A stretch of 14,783 nt of DNA, taken from positions 1-14,783 of the forward strand of contig CBDURO010000036.1 of assembly GCA_965369995.1 (NCBI GenBank), given 5' to 3'. The translations under genes were made by a program, and so were the position numbers. Under the pieces are notes generated by a model. That model was not told the DNA's origin and searched no databases. It was given only the letters and a program-made list of their open reading frames with translations. Below are positions 1 to 7,843 of this stretch, in pieces. The stretch's first letter is position 1. Each line of letters begins with the position of its first letter. Source of the stretch: JAHJCW01 sp965369995 (GTDB lineage Bacteria > Fidelibacterota > Marinisomatia > Marinisomatales > JAHJCW01).

Positions 1-887
1 TTTTTACCGTATTTGTTTAAATCACGTAATAGGCGCCTATCAAGTTTTGAAAAATCAAGTGCGGGTTTTAAATCAATTGAAATATCAATTTTATTATTAT
101 TTATAAGTTCTTTAACAATAAATCTGCTTAAGGTTAAAATAATTGGCCCGGATAAACCAAAATGTGTAAAGAGCATTTCACCAAATGCTTTAGTGTGTTT
201 TTTCCCATTCATCCAAACAGTAGCGTTGACATTTTTTAGGGAAAGTCCTTGTAATTGCCCGGCAAGATTTCCTTTTGTGACAATCGGTACTAAAGCCGGA
301 AAGAACTGTTCAATAGTATGTCCCACAGCTTTTGCAAGAAAATATCCATCTCCTGTTGAACCAGTTGCCGGATAAGATTTCCCTTCGGTACAGATAATTA
401 CTTTTTTTGTGGGTAATTGCTTTTTTTGTCCATTTTCAATGATTTCTACGCTGGTAACAGCATCTTGATTAATTAAAAGATTACTTACTTTACAATTATA
501 ACGGAACTTAGCACCATATTTTTTTACATTTGATAATAAGGCATTTAGAATATCAGCAGATTTATTACTAGCGGGAAAAATTCTTCCGCCTCTTTCAATG
601 ACAGTTTCAACGCCATAATTATGTAGTAGATCAATGATATCTTTTGAGAAAAAATTGTAAAATGCATGTTTTAGAAAACGCCCATTGGGATGGACGTTTT
701 TCATAAATTCATCTATATCATCTGAGTTGGTTATGTTGCAGCGACCTTTGCCGGAAAGTAATAATTTTATACCAGGGCGGCGCATTTTTTCTATAACCAA
801 AACATTTGCACCCAACTCTGCTGCACGTCCGGTAGCAATTAATCCGGCTACACCAGCACCGACAACAATAACATCGTAATTATTCAA
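1..887 (-). CDS. HI0933/BaiN-type NAD(P)/FAD-dependent oxidoreductase, C-terminus cut by window edge
   Basis: Flavoprotein of the HI0933 (BaiN-like) family, predicted cytoplasmic; the physiological substrate of most members is unknown. Reading the minus strand gives an N-terminal Rossmann FAD motif, DVIVVGAGVAG (residues 4-14), then GKGRCNITNS, RGGRIFPASNKSADI, EGKSYPATGSTGDGY and GEMLFTHFGLSGP, all hallmarks of this family. About 295 residues are visible of roughly 400 expected, so the C-terminal part lies beyond position 1. The start is TTG at 885-887: an in-frame TAG lies three codons upstream and no ATG or GTG precedes the FAD motif, so TTG (or the ATT two codons earlier) is the only reasonable choice. 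The start overlaps the carbonic anhydrase stop by 8 bp, which suggests translational coupling. The usual GG before SYP is EG here. The family is secure; the substrate is not. Confidence 0.9.
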   Translation of the reverse strand, partial: MNNYDVIVVGAGVAGLIATGRAAELGANVLVIEKMRRPGIKLLLSGKGRCNITNSDDIDEFMKNVHPNGRFLKHAFYNFFSKDIIDLLHNYGVETVIERGGRIFPASNKSADILNALLSNVKKYGAKFRYNCKVSNLLINQDAVTSVEIIENGQKKQLPTKKVIICTEGKSYPATGSTGDGYFLAKAVGHTIEQFFPALVPIVTKGNLAGQLQGLSLKNVNATVWMNGKKHTKAFGEMLFTHFGLSGPIILTLSRFIVKELINNNKIDISIDLKPALDFSKLDRRLLRDLNKYGK

Positions 888-1458
888 AGAAATCTACTTG
901 ACCTGTTTCAAGATTATAATAAGCAGGGATGATTTTGAGCGCGTCGTTATCTATCGCATTTGCGATAATGCTGGACTCTATGATCAATTTATTGGCTGTC
1001 AGCTTGGCATGTATATGTGAAACACTATCAACATCTTTACTGTCTGAATCAGCTATTGCCGGTTGAATGAAATTCAGTAAATGATCCAAATTTTTCCCGT
1101 TATTGTTACCTGCTAATGCTGCTATAACCGCTCCGCAATTTTGATGACCTAAAACAATAATCAATTTGACATTTAAATGAGCAACTGCATATTCAATACT
1201 TGCAATTGATGATGGATTGGCAACATTCCCTGCTACACAAATAACAAAAAGTTCACCGATTCCGGTATCAAATATTAATTCCGGTACAACGCGGCTATCG
1301 GAACAGGTTAATACAGCCGCAAATGGTTTTTGACCATCAACTACCTCTTTCCTGCGCGATGAATCTTGTAAATCATTATTCAGATTGTCGTTAATAAATT
1401 TAGTATTACCGGTTTTTAACCGTTCTAATGCGTTTTCCCATAGTGACGATTTTTTCAT
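880..1458 (-). CDS. Beta-class carbonic anhydrase
   Basis: Zinc enzyme for reversible CO2 hydration to bicarbonate, cytoplasmic (no signal peptide). The 192-residue length is normal for a compact bacterial beta-CA. All signatures are visible: CSDSR at 52-56 gives zinc ligand Cys52 and the Asp54/Arg56 dyad; VAGN is at 75-78; HQNC at 105-108 gives zinc ligands His105 and Cys108; and the C-terminus has the usual YNLETGQVDFF strand. The ATG is preceded only by A/T-rich sequence with no clear Shine-Dalgarno. Its 3' end overlaps the start of the flavoprotein gene by 8 bp, so the two probably share a transcript. It is divergent from the lipase gene across an 82-bp spacer. Known beta-CAs supply bicarbonate for anaplerotic carboxylation and pH control; the specific role here cannot be told. 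Confidence 0.95.
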   Translation of the reverse strand: MKKSSLWENALERLKTGNTKFINDNLNNDLQDSSRRKEVVDGQKPFAAVLTCSDSRVVPELIFDTGIGELFVICVAGNVANPSSIASIEYAVAHLNVKLIIVLGHQNCGAVIAALAGNNNGKNLDHLLNFIQPAIADSDSKDVDSVSHIHAKLTANKLIIESSIIANAIDNDALKIIPAYYNLETGQVDFFE

Positions 1459-1540
1459 ATTATTTTAAAAATTATAAATGATTTAGAAACACTTTATTGA
1501 ATAAATAATTATACTTATTTCTTTTTAAATTTACGTCGAT
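1459..1540. promoter_or_regulatory. Divergent promoter region between carbonic anhydrase and lipase
   Basis: This 82-bp, strongly AT-rich spacer separates two divergent genes, so promoters for both directions must lie here or just inside the genes. On the plus strand a TATACT hexamer (around 1510) resembles a -10 box, but no convincing -35 partner sits at the right distance. No palindromic operator and no Shine-Dalgarno before either start are visible. The call rests on gene arrangement, not on a recognised motif. Confidence 0.3.
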
Positions 1541-2755
1541 ATGAAACTAATTAAAAAATGTCTTCCGCTACTAATCTTATGTATATCATCCTTATTTGCC
1601 CAAAATAATTATCCAATTGTCTTAGTGCACGGTTTTCTTGGTTGGGGACCGGAAGAAATGGTTGGATACAAATATTGGGGCGGATTTTGGGATATTGAAG
1701 AGTATCTTGAGGAAAAAGGTTTCACGGTTATTACTGTTTCCGTTGGTCCGGTATCTTCCAATTGGGAACGTGCGGTAGAAATATATTATCAATTGAAAGG
1801 TGGTCAAGTAGATTACGGCAAAAATCATGCTGATAAATTTGGTGTAATACAAAAACCTGTCGGTAAAATATTTACCGGGCTTTACCCCGATTGGAACTCC
1901 GAGCATCCCGTGCATTTAATTGGTCATAGCATGGGCGGACAAACAATCCGAATGTTGGATTATCTGCTTGAGAATTCATTTTTTGTTGATCCCTTAAATA
2001 CCCAATATGAAGAAAGTGAATTATTAAGACAATCACTTTCGGGCTGGATAAAGTCTATCACAACTATTTCATCACCACATAACGGTACTACTTATTTTGA
2101 TATAAGAATGAAAACCATACCTTTCTTTCAAAATTTCATTGGTTTAGCGGCTGTAATAGGGTCTGATTTCTATGATTTTGATCTACAGCATTGGGATTTG
2201 GAGCAAAAAGAGGGTGAAAGCTGGCAGGATTATTATAATCGCATGGAAAACCATGCGGCGTGGAAATCCAAAAACATAAGCAATTGGGATTTAAGCATTG
2301 ATGGGGCACGAGAAATGAATACTTATGTAAAAGCAAATCCGCGTGTTTATTATTTTTCCTTTGGGACAAGCTCTTCATATCGTGATCCACAAACAGGATT
2401 TTATGTCCCCGGGAAGAAAGTTTTCGTGTCATTACTATCGAATGTCAAAAAGATTGGCCAGGAAATAACATATTTTGCCGACGGAACAAAAACCGATTCA
2501 ACTTGGTTCGAGAACGATGGAGTGGTCAATACTAATTCGATGTGGGGACCTACCACTGGTTTAAACGGATCTGATAAAATTATGAAATATTCTTCTGATG
2601 AAAATCTGCTCCCCGGGCAATGGTACACCTTCGGTCCTTATGAAATGGATCATTACTACGTAATCGGGCAAGCAATAATCAATAAGAAAAAAAGGAATAA
2701 ACTTTATAAAATTTATTCCGATCACTGTCAGCTACTATATTCTCTGCCAAAATAA
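1541..2755 (+). CDS. Secreted triacylglycerol lipase, family I.5-like (Geobacillus/Staphylococcus type)
   Basis: Extracytoplasmic alpha/beta-hydrolase predicted to cleave acylglycerol esters. Residues 1-20 form a Sec signal peptide (KK-rich start, hydrophobic core, likely cut at FA|QNN). The mature enzyme starts with PIVLVHGF (25-32). Then come SSNWERAVEIYYQLKGG, VDYG, the nucleophile elbow GHSMGG with Ser130, ISSPHNGT, FENDGVVNT with Asp326 and EMDHYYVIG with His371: a full Ser-Asp-His triad in the order and spacing of family I.5. The 404-residue length fits the family (mature forms about 390). By memory alignment with Geobacillus lipases, the structural zinc site (Asp61, His81, His87, Asp238 there) looks altered: Glu77, His96, Val102 and Gln216 occupy those positions. 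No Shine-Dalgarno precedes the ATG. It appears monocistronic, 116 bp ahead of the next gene. The family is confident; preferred chain length is unknown. Confidence 0.9.
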   Translation: MKLIKKCLPLLILCISSLFAQNNYPIVLVHGFLGWGPEEMVGYKYWGGFWDIEEYLEEKGFTVITVSVGPVSSNWERAVEIYYQLKGGQVDYGKNHADKFGVIQKPVGKIFTGLYPDWNSEHPVHLIGHSMGGQTIRMLDYLLENSFFVDPLNTQYEESELLRQSLSGWIKSITTISSPHNGTTYFDIRMKTIPFFQNFIGLAAVIGSDFYDFDLQHWDLEQKEGESWQDYYNRMENHAAWKSKNISNWDLSIDGAREMNTYVKANPRVYYFSFGTSSSYRDPQTGFYVPGKKVFVSLLSNVKKIGQEITYFADGTKTDSTWFENDGVVNTNSMWGPTTGLNGSDKIMKYSSDENLLPGQWYTFGPYEMDHYYVIGQAIINKKKRNKLYKIYSDHCQLLYSLPK

Positions 2756-2861
2756 ATAATATTTTAACAAAGTTGTTTCATTTCATACAAACATCTAATT
2801 TATCAACACATATTTTAATCTATCAGGTCTTTTATTTTTAATAATTACAGTACATAAAATC

Positions 2862-2866
2862 AGGAA
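2862..2866 (+). promoter_or_regulatory. Shine-Dalgarno before the beta-CASP RNase gene
   Basis: AGGAA lies 5 nt before the ATG at 2872. It is one of only two good Shine-Dalgarno sequences in the window and supports this start. The 116-bp spacer 2756-2871 is otherwise AT-rich, with no clear terminator hairpin and no promoter hexamers I would defend, although the operon promoter is expected here. Confidence 0.5.
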
Positions 2867-2871
2867 TTTTA

Positions 2872-4278
2872 ATGAACATTAAATTATCTTTTTTTGGCGC
2901 AGCAAAAAATGTTACCGGTTCACGTTATTTACTGGAAACGAACAACACAAGAATCCTAATAGACTGTGGTATGTATCAAGAAAGAGATTATCGTGGTCGG
3001 AACTGGGAACCCTTTCCTGTAAATCCTTCAACTATCGACACTGTTTTATTAACTCATGCCCATGTTGACCATTGCGGATTTTTGCCAAAGTTGGTTAAAG
3101 ATGGTTTTAATGGAGATATTTTTTGTACTCCTGCCACGGCAGAGATTGCTGAAATTGTGTTAATGGATTCAGCAAAAATTCAATTTGAAGATGCTATATA
3201 CAAGAAAAAACGACATAAAAGAGAAGGCAGAGAAGGACCGTATCCACACATTCCGCTTTATACTATTGATGATGCAAAAGAGACAATTAAATTATTACGT
3301 AAAGTGAAGTATCAGGAAAAATTAGAAGTTGCCAATAATATTGAAGCAACTTTTTACGATGCAGGACATATTCTTGGTTCAGCGATGATCAAGATTATTG
3401 TAAAAGATGGTGATGAAAAAAGAAGCATTGTATTTTCCGGTGATATTGGACGTCCTAACAAGGTTATCTTGCGCGATCCGACGGTTTTCGAAGAAGCAGA
3501 TTATGTAATTATGGAATCTACTTATGGGAACCGCTACCACCAAGAGATTGACGACATTGATGACAATTTAGAGGAAGTTATTAATAATACTCATCAAGCC
3601 GGAGGAAATATAATTATTCCGAGTTTTGCCATAGAGCGTTCGCAAGAATTATTGTATGAATTAAATTTATTACTAATGGAAAAAAGAATTTCTCCGCTAG
3701 TGGTATTTGTTGATAGTCCTATGGCAAATAGAGTTACAAAAGTATTTCGTGACCATCCTGAACTTTTTGATGAAGAAATGACAGTTTTGTTAGAAGACCA
3801 TCACTCACCATTTTCATTTCGTAATTTAAAACTTGTAAATACTGTTCAGGAATCAAAAGCAGTCAATAACATTCGTGGGACTGCAATTATCTTAGCAGGA
3901 TCAGGAATGTGTACCGGTGGCAGAGTAAAACATCATATTGCGAATAATATCACCAATCCGGCGAGCACGTTACTCTTTGTTGGTTACCAAGCAGTAGGAA
4001 CTTTGGGAAGAATTATATTAGATGGCGCTGAAGAAATACGATTATTCGGAAAGAAATTTCCGCTGAAAATGAAAGTAAAAAGAATTGAAGGGTTTTCTGC
4101 TCATGCCGGAAAAGATGAATTATTCGACTGGGTAACAAATATAAAAAAAGCTCCGCGACGAGTATTTATTACGCATGGCGAAGAAGAGGCTGCCGAGCAT
4201 TTCAGTAAATATTTACGTGAAAAAACAGGTTGGAATACTTTTGTTCCTGAATTTAAAGACAAAGTAGTGTTAGATTAA
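2872..4278 (+). CDS. MBL-fold beta-CASP RNA metallo-hydrolase
   Basis: Predicted zinc-dependent ribonuclease of the metallo-beta-lactamase/beta-CASP/RMMBL group, the fold of CPSF-73 and archaeal aCPSF, cytoplasmic. All parts are visible: HAHVDH at 62-67 (ligands His62, His64, Asp66, His67), AGHILGS with His166, SGDIG with Asp191, the beta-CASP motif A strand MESTYGNR near Glu215, FSAHAG with His411 (motif B) and THGE with His435 (motif C). SGMCTGGR at 344-351 is the typical beta-CASP segment. The 468-residue length is normal for the bacterial stand-alone form without KH domains. It is the first gene of a tight cluster; only 2 bp separate its stop from the next ATG. The RNA target is unknown, and its link to the downstream envelope genes may be no more than co-transcription. 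Confidence 0.92.
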   Translation: MNIKLSFFGAAKNVTGSRYLLETNNTRILIDCGMYQERDYRGRNWEPFPVNPSTIDTVLLTHAHVDHCGFLPKLVKDGFNGDIFCTPATAEIAEIVLMDSAKIQFEDAIYKKKRHKREGREGPYPHIPLYTIDDAKETIKLLRKVKYQEKLEVANNIEATFYDAGHILGSAMIKIIVKDGDEKRSIVFSGDIGRPNKVILRDPTVFEEADYVIMESTYGNRYHQEIDDIDDNLEEVINNTHQAGGNIIIPSFAIERSQELLYELNLLLMEKRISPLVVFVDSPMANRVTKVFRDHPELFDEEMTVLLEDHHSPFSFRNLKLVNTVQESKAVNNIRGTAIILAGSGMCTGGRVKHHIANNITNPASTLLFVGYQAVGTLGRIILDGAEEIRLFGKKFPLKMKVKRIEGFSAHAGKDELFDWVTNIKKAPRRVFITHGEEEAAEHFSKYLREKTGWNTFVPEFKDKVVLD

Positions 4279-4280
4279 TT

Positions 4281-4610
4281 ATGATCAATATTAAAGATTT
4301 TGGCAAACTTGATTTACGAATAGGAACCATCCTTAAGGCAGAATCAGTAAAAAAGGCCCAAAAGCCAGCCTATCTACTTGAAATTGACTTTGGTAAATTA
4401 GGAATTAAAAAATCGAGTGCTCAAATAACTGATTTATACCAACCAAACGATTTGGTGGGAAAACAGATCGTAGCTGTTGTAAATCTATCTCCGAAAAAAA
4501 TTGCAGGAATTGCTTCGGAAGTATTAGTGCTAGGAGTTAATAATAAAGACCGAGCGGTCGTCGTTCTTGAACCACAGAAAAATATTCTCAATGGAGCTAA
4601 AATAAGTTAG
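4281..4610 (+). CDS. csaA: CsaA-like tRNA-binding-domain (OB-fold) protein
   Basis: Small OB-fold protein of the CsaA/Trbp111/MetRS C-terminal domain family. Known members are homodimers that bind tRNA, and Bacillus CsaA has been described as an export-related chaperone. The sequence shows the family order: FGKLDLRIGTILKAE (residues 7-21), LLEIDFG, KKSSAQITDLY, GKQIVAVVNLSPKKIAGIAS (about 60-79) and a closing EVLVLGV strand. The 109-residue length matches CsaA (about 110) and rules out a MetRS fragment. It begins 2 bp after the RNase stop and ends 3 bp before the TTG of the acyltransferase gene, so it is surely co-transcribed. Whether it acts in secretion, translation or with the upstream RNase cannot be judged from sequence. 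Confidence 0.88.
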   Translation: MINIKDFGKLDLRIGTILKAESVKKAQKPAYLLEIDFGKLGIKKSSAQITDLYQPNDLVGKQIVAVVNLSPKKIAGIASEVLVLGVNNKDRAVVVLEPQKNILNGAKIS

Positions 4611-4613
4611 TTC

Positions 4614-5384
4614 TTGAAATTATTGGTGATAAGATTTCTTAAAAATTTAAGCAGTTCAATAATTGCGCTTATTATCTGGCCAATTGCTTTAACAACATTT
4701 ATAATTTCTGTGGGAATATATTTATTTGCAGCGCTATTTATATCGCCTAAGCGCTTACACCCCTTAGCAAGATTACTTTCTCGTTTTGTGCTATTAGGTG
4801 CGGGACAAATAATCAAAATGGAAGGTAAAATACCTGATCCGAAAAATGGACCATATTTATATCTATTTAATCATCAATCTTTATTAGACCAATTTTTGAT
4901 TGTTGGTATAATAAAAGAATTTGTTTCAGCAGTCGGTGCCGATTATCAATTTTCATGGCCTATTTGGGGTAGGTTAATCAAGCGTTTAGGTGCAATTCCT
5001 ATAGTACGTACTGATTTGACAAAGGCAATACATAGTTTAACATTAGCCGAAGATGAAATACGAAAAGGAACGTCATTTTTAATTGCTCCTGAAGGAACAA
5101 GAACTCTTACAGGCAAGATGGGTGAATTCAAAAAGGGACTTTTCCATCTATCTTTAAATACGGGAGTTACTATTATCCCAATTGGTTTAATTGACGCTTT
5201 TAGAGCAAAAAATAAAGATGACTGGCGTATTTATCCTGGGTACATTACGGTTAAATTCGGTCAACCGGTTTACCGAACCTATTATAAAAAGATGTCAGTT
5301 GAAGAATTAAGAGATGATATAAGAAACAGGGTCGTAGTACTTTGTGAAGATGATTCAATAGTTGAACATAAAAAAAATAGTTAA
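4614..5384 (+). CDS. plsC: 1-acyl-sn-glycerol-3-phosphate acyltransferase (PlsC family)
   Basis: Membrane-bound LPLAT-superfamily acyltransferase, predicted to add the second acyl chain to lysophosphatidate in phospholipid synthesis. A long hydrophobic N-terminal segment (about residues 12-43) anchors it. Block I NHQSLLD gives the catalytic His87/Asp92 of the HX4D motif, block III is APEGTR (158-163) followed by FKKG, and block IV is VTIIPIGL near 185-192. The 256-residue length is typical. The start is unusual: no ATG is available before residue 69, which would delete the membrane anchor, so translation must begin at TTG 4614 or the nearby TTG/GTG at 4623 or 4626. The neighbouring MBOAT gene raises the alternative that it acylates a non-phospholipid acceptor, but the motifs are ordinary PlsC. 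Confidence 0.88.
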   Translation: MKLLVIRFLKNLSSSIIALIIWPIALTTFIISVGIYLFAALFISPKRLHPLARLLSRFVLLGAGQIIKMEGKIPDPKNGPYLYLFNHQSLLDQFLIVGIIKEFVSAVGADYQFSWPIWGRLIKRLGAIPIVRTDLTKAIHSLTLAEDEIRKGTSFLIAPEGTRTLTGKMGEFKKGLFHLSLNTGVTIIPIGLIDAFRAKNKDDWRIYPGYITVKFGQPVYRTYYKKMSVEELRDDIRNRVVVLCEDDSIVEHKKNS

Positions 5385-5386
5385 TT

Positions 5387-6868
5387 ATGCTTTTTAATTC
5401 CATCCAATTCATTGTATTCTTTCCCCTTGTAGTATTCTTTTACTTTCTACTGCCACACCGTTTTCGGTGGATGTTGCTTTTAGTCGCCAGTTACTATTTC
5501 TATATGTGCTGGAAAGCTGAGTATTTAATACTCATTTTAGTCTCAACATTGGTCGATTATTTTGCTGCGATTCAGATGTCAAAGCAAACTGTCAAATCCA
5601 AACGAAAATTGTATTTAATTCTAAGCTTGCTTGTTAATTTGGGACTGCTGTTTGGATTTAAGTATTTCAATTTTTTCAACGATTCTCTACGTACAGTATT
5701 TGATCATTTTAATATATTTTATAATGTACGTGCATTTAAAGTATTGCTTCCCGTTGGAATATCTTTTTATACATTTCAAACTTTGAGTTATACAATTGAT
5801 GTATATCGCAAGAAGCGGGAGCCTGAGAAACACTTAGGTATATTTGCCCTTTATGTAGCATTTTTCCCGCAATTAGTAGCAGGTCCCATTGAGAGATCAA
5901 CTCGTTTATTGCCTCAATTAGTACAAAAGTACAATTTTGATTATGATCGAGTAACTGATGGTTTGAAATTAATGCTATGGGGATTTTTTAAGAAGATTGT
6001 AATTGCCGACAGGGTTGCGGTTATCGTTAATCAAGTTTATAATAATCCATCTGATGCAGCGGGTTTACCTCTATTGATTGGAACATATCTTTTTGCATTT
6101 CAGATCTATTGTGATTTTTCCGGTTATTCCGATATTGCCATTGGCGCCGCACAAGTTTTTGGTATAAATTTGATGCAAAATTTCCGCCGTCCCTATTTTG
6201 CAAAATCTATTAGGGAGTTTTGGCAAAGATGGCATATATCACTATCAACATGGTTCAGAGATTATTTATATATTTCACTTGGGGGTAGCCATACAACTCG
6301 TTGGCGATGGTATTACAATATCATAATAGTATTTTTAATCAGCGGTTTATGGCATGGCGCAAATTGGACCTTTATAATTTGGGGCGGATTACACGGTTCA
6401 TATTATTTATTCTCTTACTGGACACGCAACATTCGTCCTAAACTAACTCAATTATTTATGTTGGATAAAGCGCCAGGCCTTCAGAAGACGTTGAGAGTTC
6501 TGTTTATTTTTCATATAGTCCTGTTTGGTTGGATTTTCTTTAGAGCAAATAATCTTTCCGATGCTATATTTATTATTTCACATCTATTTACGGGGTTGGG
6601 TGATGTACTAAGCAGAATAAGAGGAATTGGTATAACTCCGGGTATTTTTAATTACGGATTTGAATTGCCACCATCAGAAATGTTGATTGGTATGATTGCA
6701 ATAATAATTTTAGGAATTCACCATCTTATGCAGAGAAAGCAAACGGTTCGAGCTAGGTTAAATGCTAAACCGATTTGGATTAGATGGGCAGTGTATTATG
6801 GTTTGGTGATTAGTATTTTAGTTTTCGGATATATGAAACCAAGTGAATTTATTTATTTCCAATTTTAA
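5387..6868 (+). CDS. MBOAT-family O-acyltransferase (AlgI/DltB-like)
   Basis: Polytopic inner-membrane protein of the membrane-bound O-acyltransferase family. Relatives (AlgI, PatA, DltB) move an acyl group from a cytoplasmic donor across the membrane for esterification of alginate, peptidoglycan or teichoic acid. The 493 residues hold many hydrophobic spans and all family landmarks: LPVGISFYTFQTLSYTIDVYR (121-141), FFPQLVAGPIER (159-170), FQIYCDFSGYSDIAIG (238-253), FWQRWHISLSTWFRDYLYI (278-296) and GLWHGANWTFIIWGGLHG (320-337). His323 in the LWHGANW motif corresponds to the catalytic histidine of AlgI, and His283 is the second conserved one. It starts 2 bp after plsC and is followed by an SGNH gene, the usual partner arrangement. 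No alginate, Dlt or Pat genes are nearby, so the acceptor polymer is unknown. Confidence 0.93.
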   Translation: MLFNSIQFIVFFPLVVFFYFLLPHRFRWMLLLVASYYFYMCWKAEYLILILVSTLVDYFAAIQMSKQTVKSKRKLYLILSLLVNLGLLFGFKYFNFFNDSLRTVFDHFNIFYNVRAFKVLLPVGISFYTFQTLSYTIDVYRKKREPEKHLGIFALYVAFFPQLVAGPIERSTRLLPQLVQKYNFDYDRVTDGLKLMLWGFFKKIVIADRVAVIVNQVYNNPSDAAGLPLLIGTYLFAFQIYCDFSGYSDIAIGAAQVFGINLMQNFRRPYFAKSIREFWQRWHISLSTWFRDYLYISLGGSHTTRWRWYYNIIIVFLISGLWHGANWTFIIWGGLHGSYYLFSYWTRNIRPKLTQLFMLDKAPGLQKTLRVLFIFHIVLFGWIFFRANNLSDAIFIISHLFTGLGDVLSRIRGIGITPGIFNYGFELPPSEMLIGMIAIIILGIHHLMQRKQTVRARLNAKPIWIRWAVYYGLVISILVFGYMKPSEFIYFQF

Positions 6869-6877
6869 TATTTAGCT

Positions 6878-7843
6878 ATGATAAAATTTTTTATAAAAAC
6901 CTTCCTTTTTTGTTTTCCGGTATTTGTATTTATGGCGATACCAAGCCTCACAAAATATATAATGGATGCCGATCTTGAAGCAAAGATAAATACTTTTCTT
7001 CCTGAAGGAAATACGGTTGAATTAATCATTGCCGGAGATTCGCGAGCAGAAAGGCAGCTAATTCCTTCACTATTTAAGTCAGAGCTTAATTTAGAAACCG
7101 TAAATATTGCTAAAGACGTTGGAGATGTGATATCATTGCTATACGCAGATAAAAAATATGAATTTACTGACAGCAGTAAAATATTTATTATGATCCTTAG
7201 TAGCATGCAAACTAATGATGGTGCCTATATAAATTGGTTTATGTCTCAACCTTCGATGACTGAGATCGGTTTTGTAAAGCAGGTTTTATTATTTAAATAT
7301 GATTATATAGAAAACTGGTATCACAGGATGGGTTTAATTTTGGATGATCTTATTAATGATAAACGAGGAGTATTATTACCGCAAGAGGATGTCCGAGTCA
7401 AAAACAGTGGCTATTTGCCAATTGATAAGAAATTAGATATTGGAAAATTTACCCCAAAAAGCTTAGATCCCAAAACGACGAGCCATCTTTGGTATATAAA
7501 TCCAAATAATGACGGAATAAGAAAAACGGTATTTGAAAAATCTATAGAACAATTTTCAAAAACCGGTGCTAAGATGGTGTTAATTCAGGCGCCAATAGAC
7601 CCATTTTGGCGTATTTTTGCCGGTGATAATTATATGCACCGATTAGAATTAGAACATAGCATGTTGTTGATTGAATTAGCGGCACAATATAAAAATGTTT
7701 GGGCAATTGATTTTTACACCAAACAACCGAGCATATTTACTGATGATTTGTTTTATAACGCCACACATCTTAATAAAACAGGTGCCGTAACATTAACCAA
7801 AGCAGTAATTGACTCTTTACGTTCAAAGGGGATAGTTGATTAA
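6878..7843 (+). CDS. Membrane-anchored SGNH/AlgX-like protein, MBOAT partner
   Basis: Predicted periplasmic partner of the preceding MBOAT protein, in the role played by AlgJ/AlgX, PatB or DltD: accepting and transferring an acyl group on the outer face. It has an N-terminal hydrophobic anchor (residues 3-22) and a 300-residue soluble part that starts with IIAGDSRAE; Ser55 of GDSR is the expected nucleophile. Near the C-terminus FYNATHLNKTGA supplies His297. In many relatives the residue three before this His is the triad Asp; here it is Asn294, so the triad may be degraded or use another acid such as Asp289/Asp290. Overall sequence conservation to named families is weak, so the call relies on these two motifs and on position. 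It lies 9 bp downstream of the MBOAT gene, and its stop overlaps the next start by one base. Confidence 0.72.
   Translation: MIKFFIKTFLFCFPVFVFMAIPSLTKYIMDADLEAKINTFLPEGNTVELIIAGDSRAERQLIPSLFKSELNLETVNIAKDVGDVISLLYADKKYEFTDSSKIFIMILSSMQTNDGAYINWFMSQPSMTEIGFVKQVLLFKYDYIENWYHRMGLILDDLINDKRGVLLPQEDVRVKNSGYLPIDKKLDIGKFTPKSLDPKTTSHLWYINPNNDGIRKTVFEKSIEQFSKTGAKMVLIQAPIDPFWRIFAGDNYMHRLELEHSMLLIELAAQYKNVWAIDFYTKQPSIFTDDLFYNATHLNKTGAVTLTKAVIDSLRSKGIVD

Noticed and set aside
13..879. Two plus-strand ORFs at the left edge (13-375 and 685-879)
   Set aside because: Both are antisense to the flavoprotein, whose FAD-binding and family motifs run continuously across this stretch on the minus strand.
1622..1915. 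Minus-strand ORF inside the lipase gene
   Set aside because: Shadow of the lipase coding sequence, which carries a full catalytic triad; the antisense product has no motifs.
6865..7206. Minus-strand ORF with a hydrophobic N-terminus
   Set aside because: It lies wholly opposite the SGNH gene, whose motifs and operon spacing are convincing; no recognisable domain.
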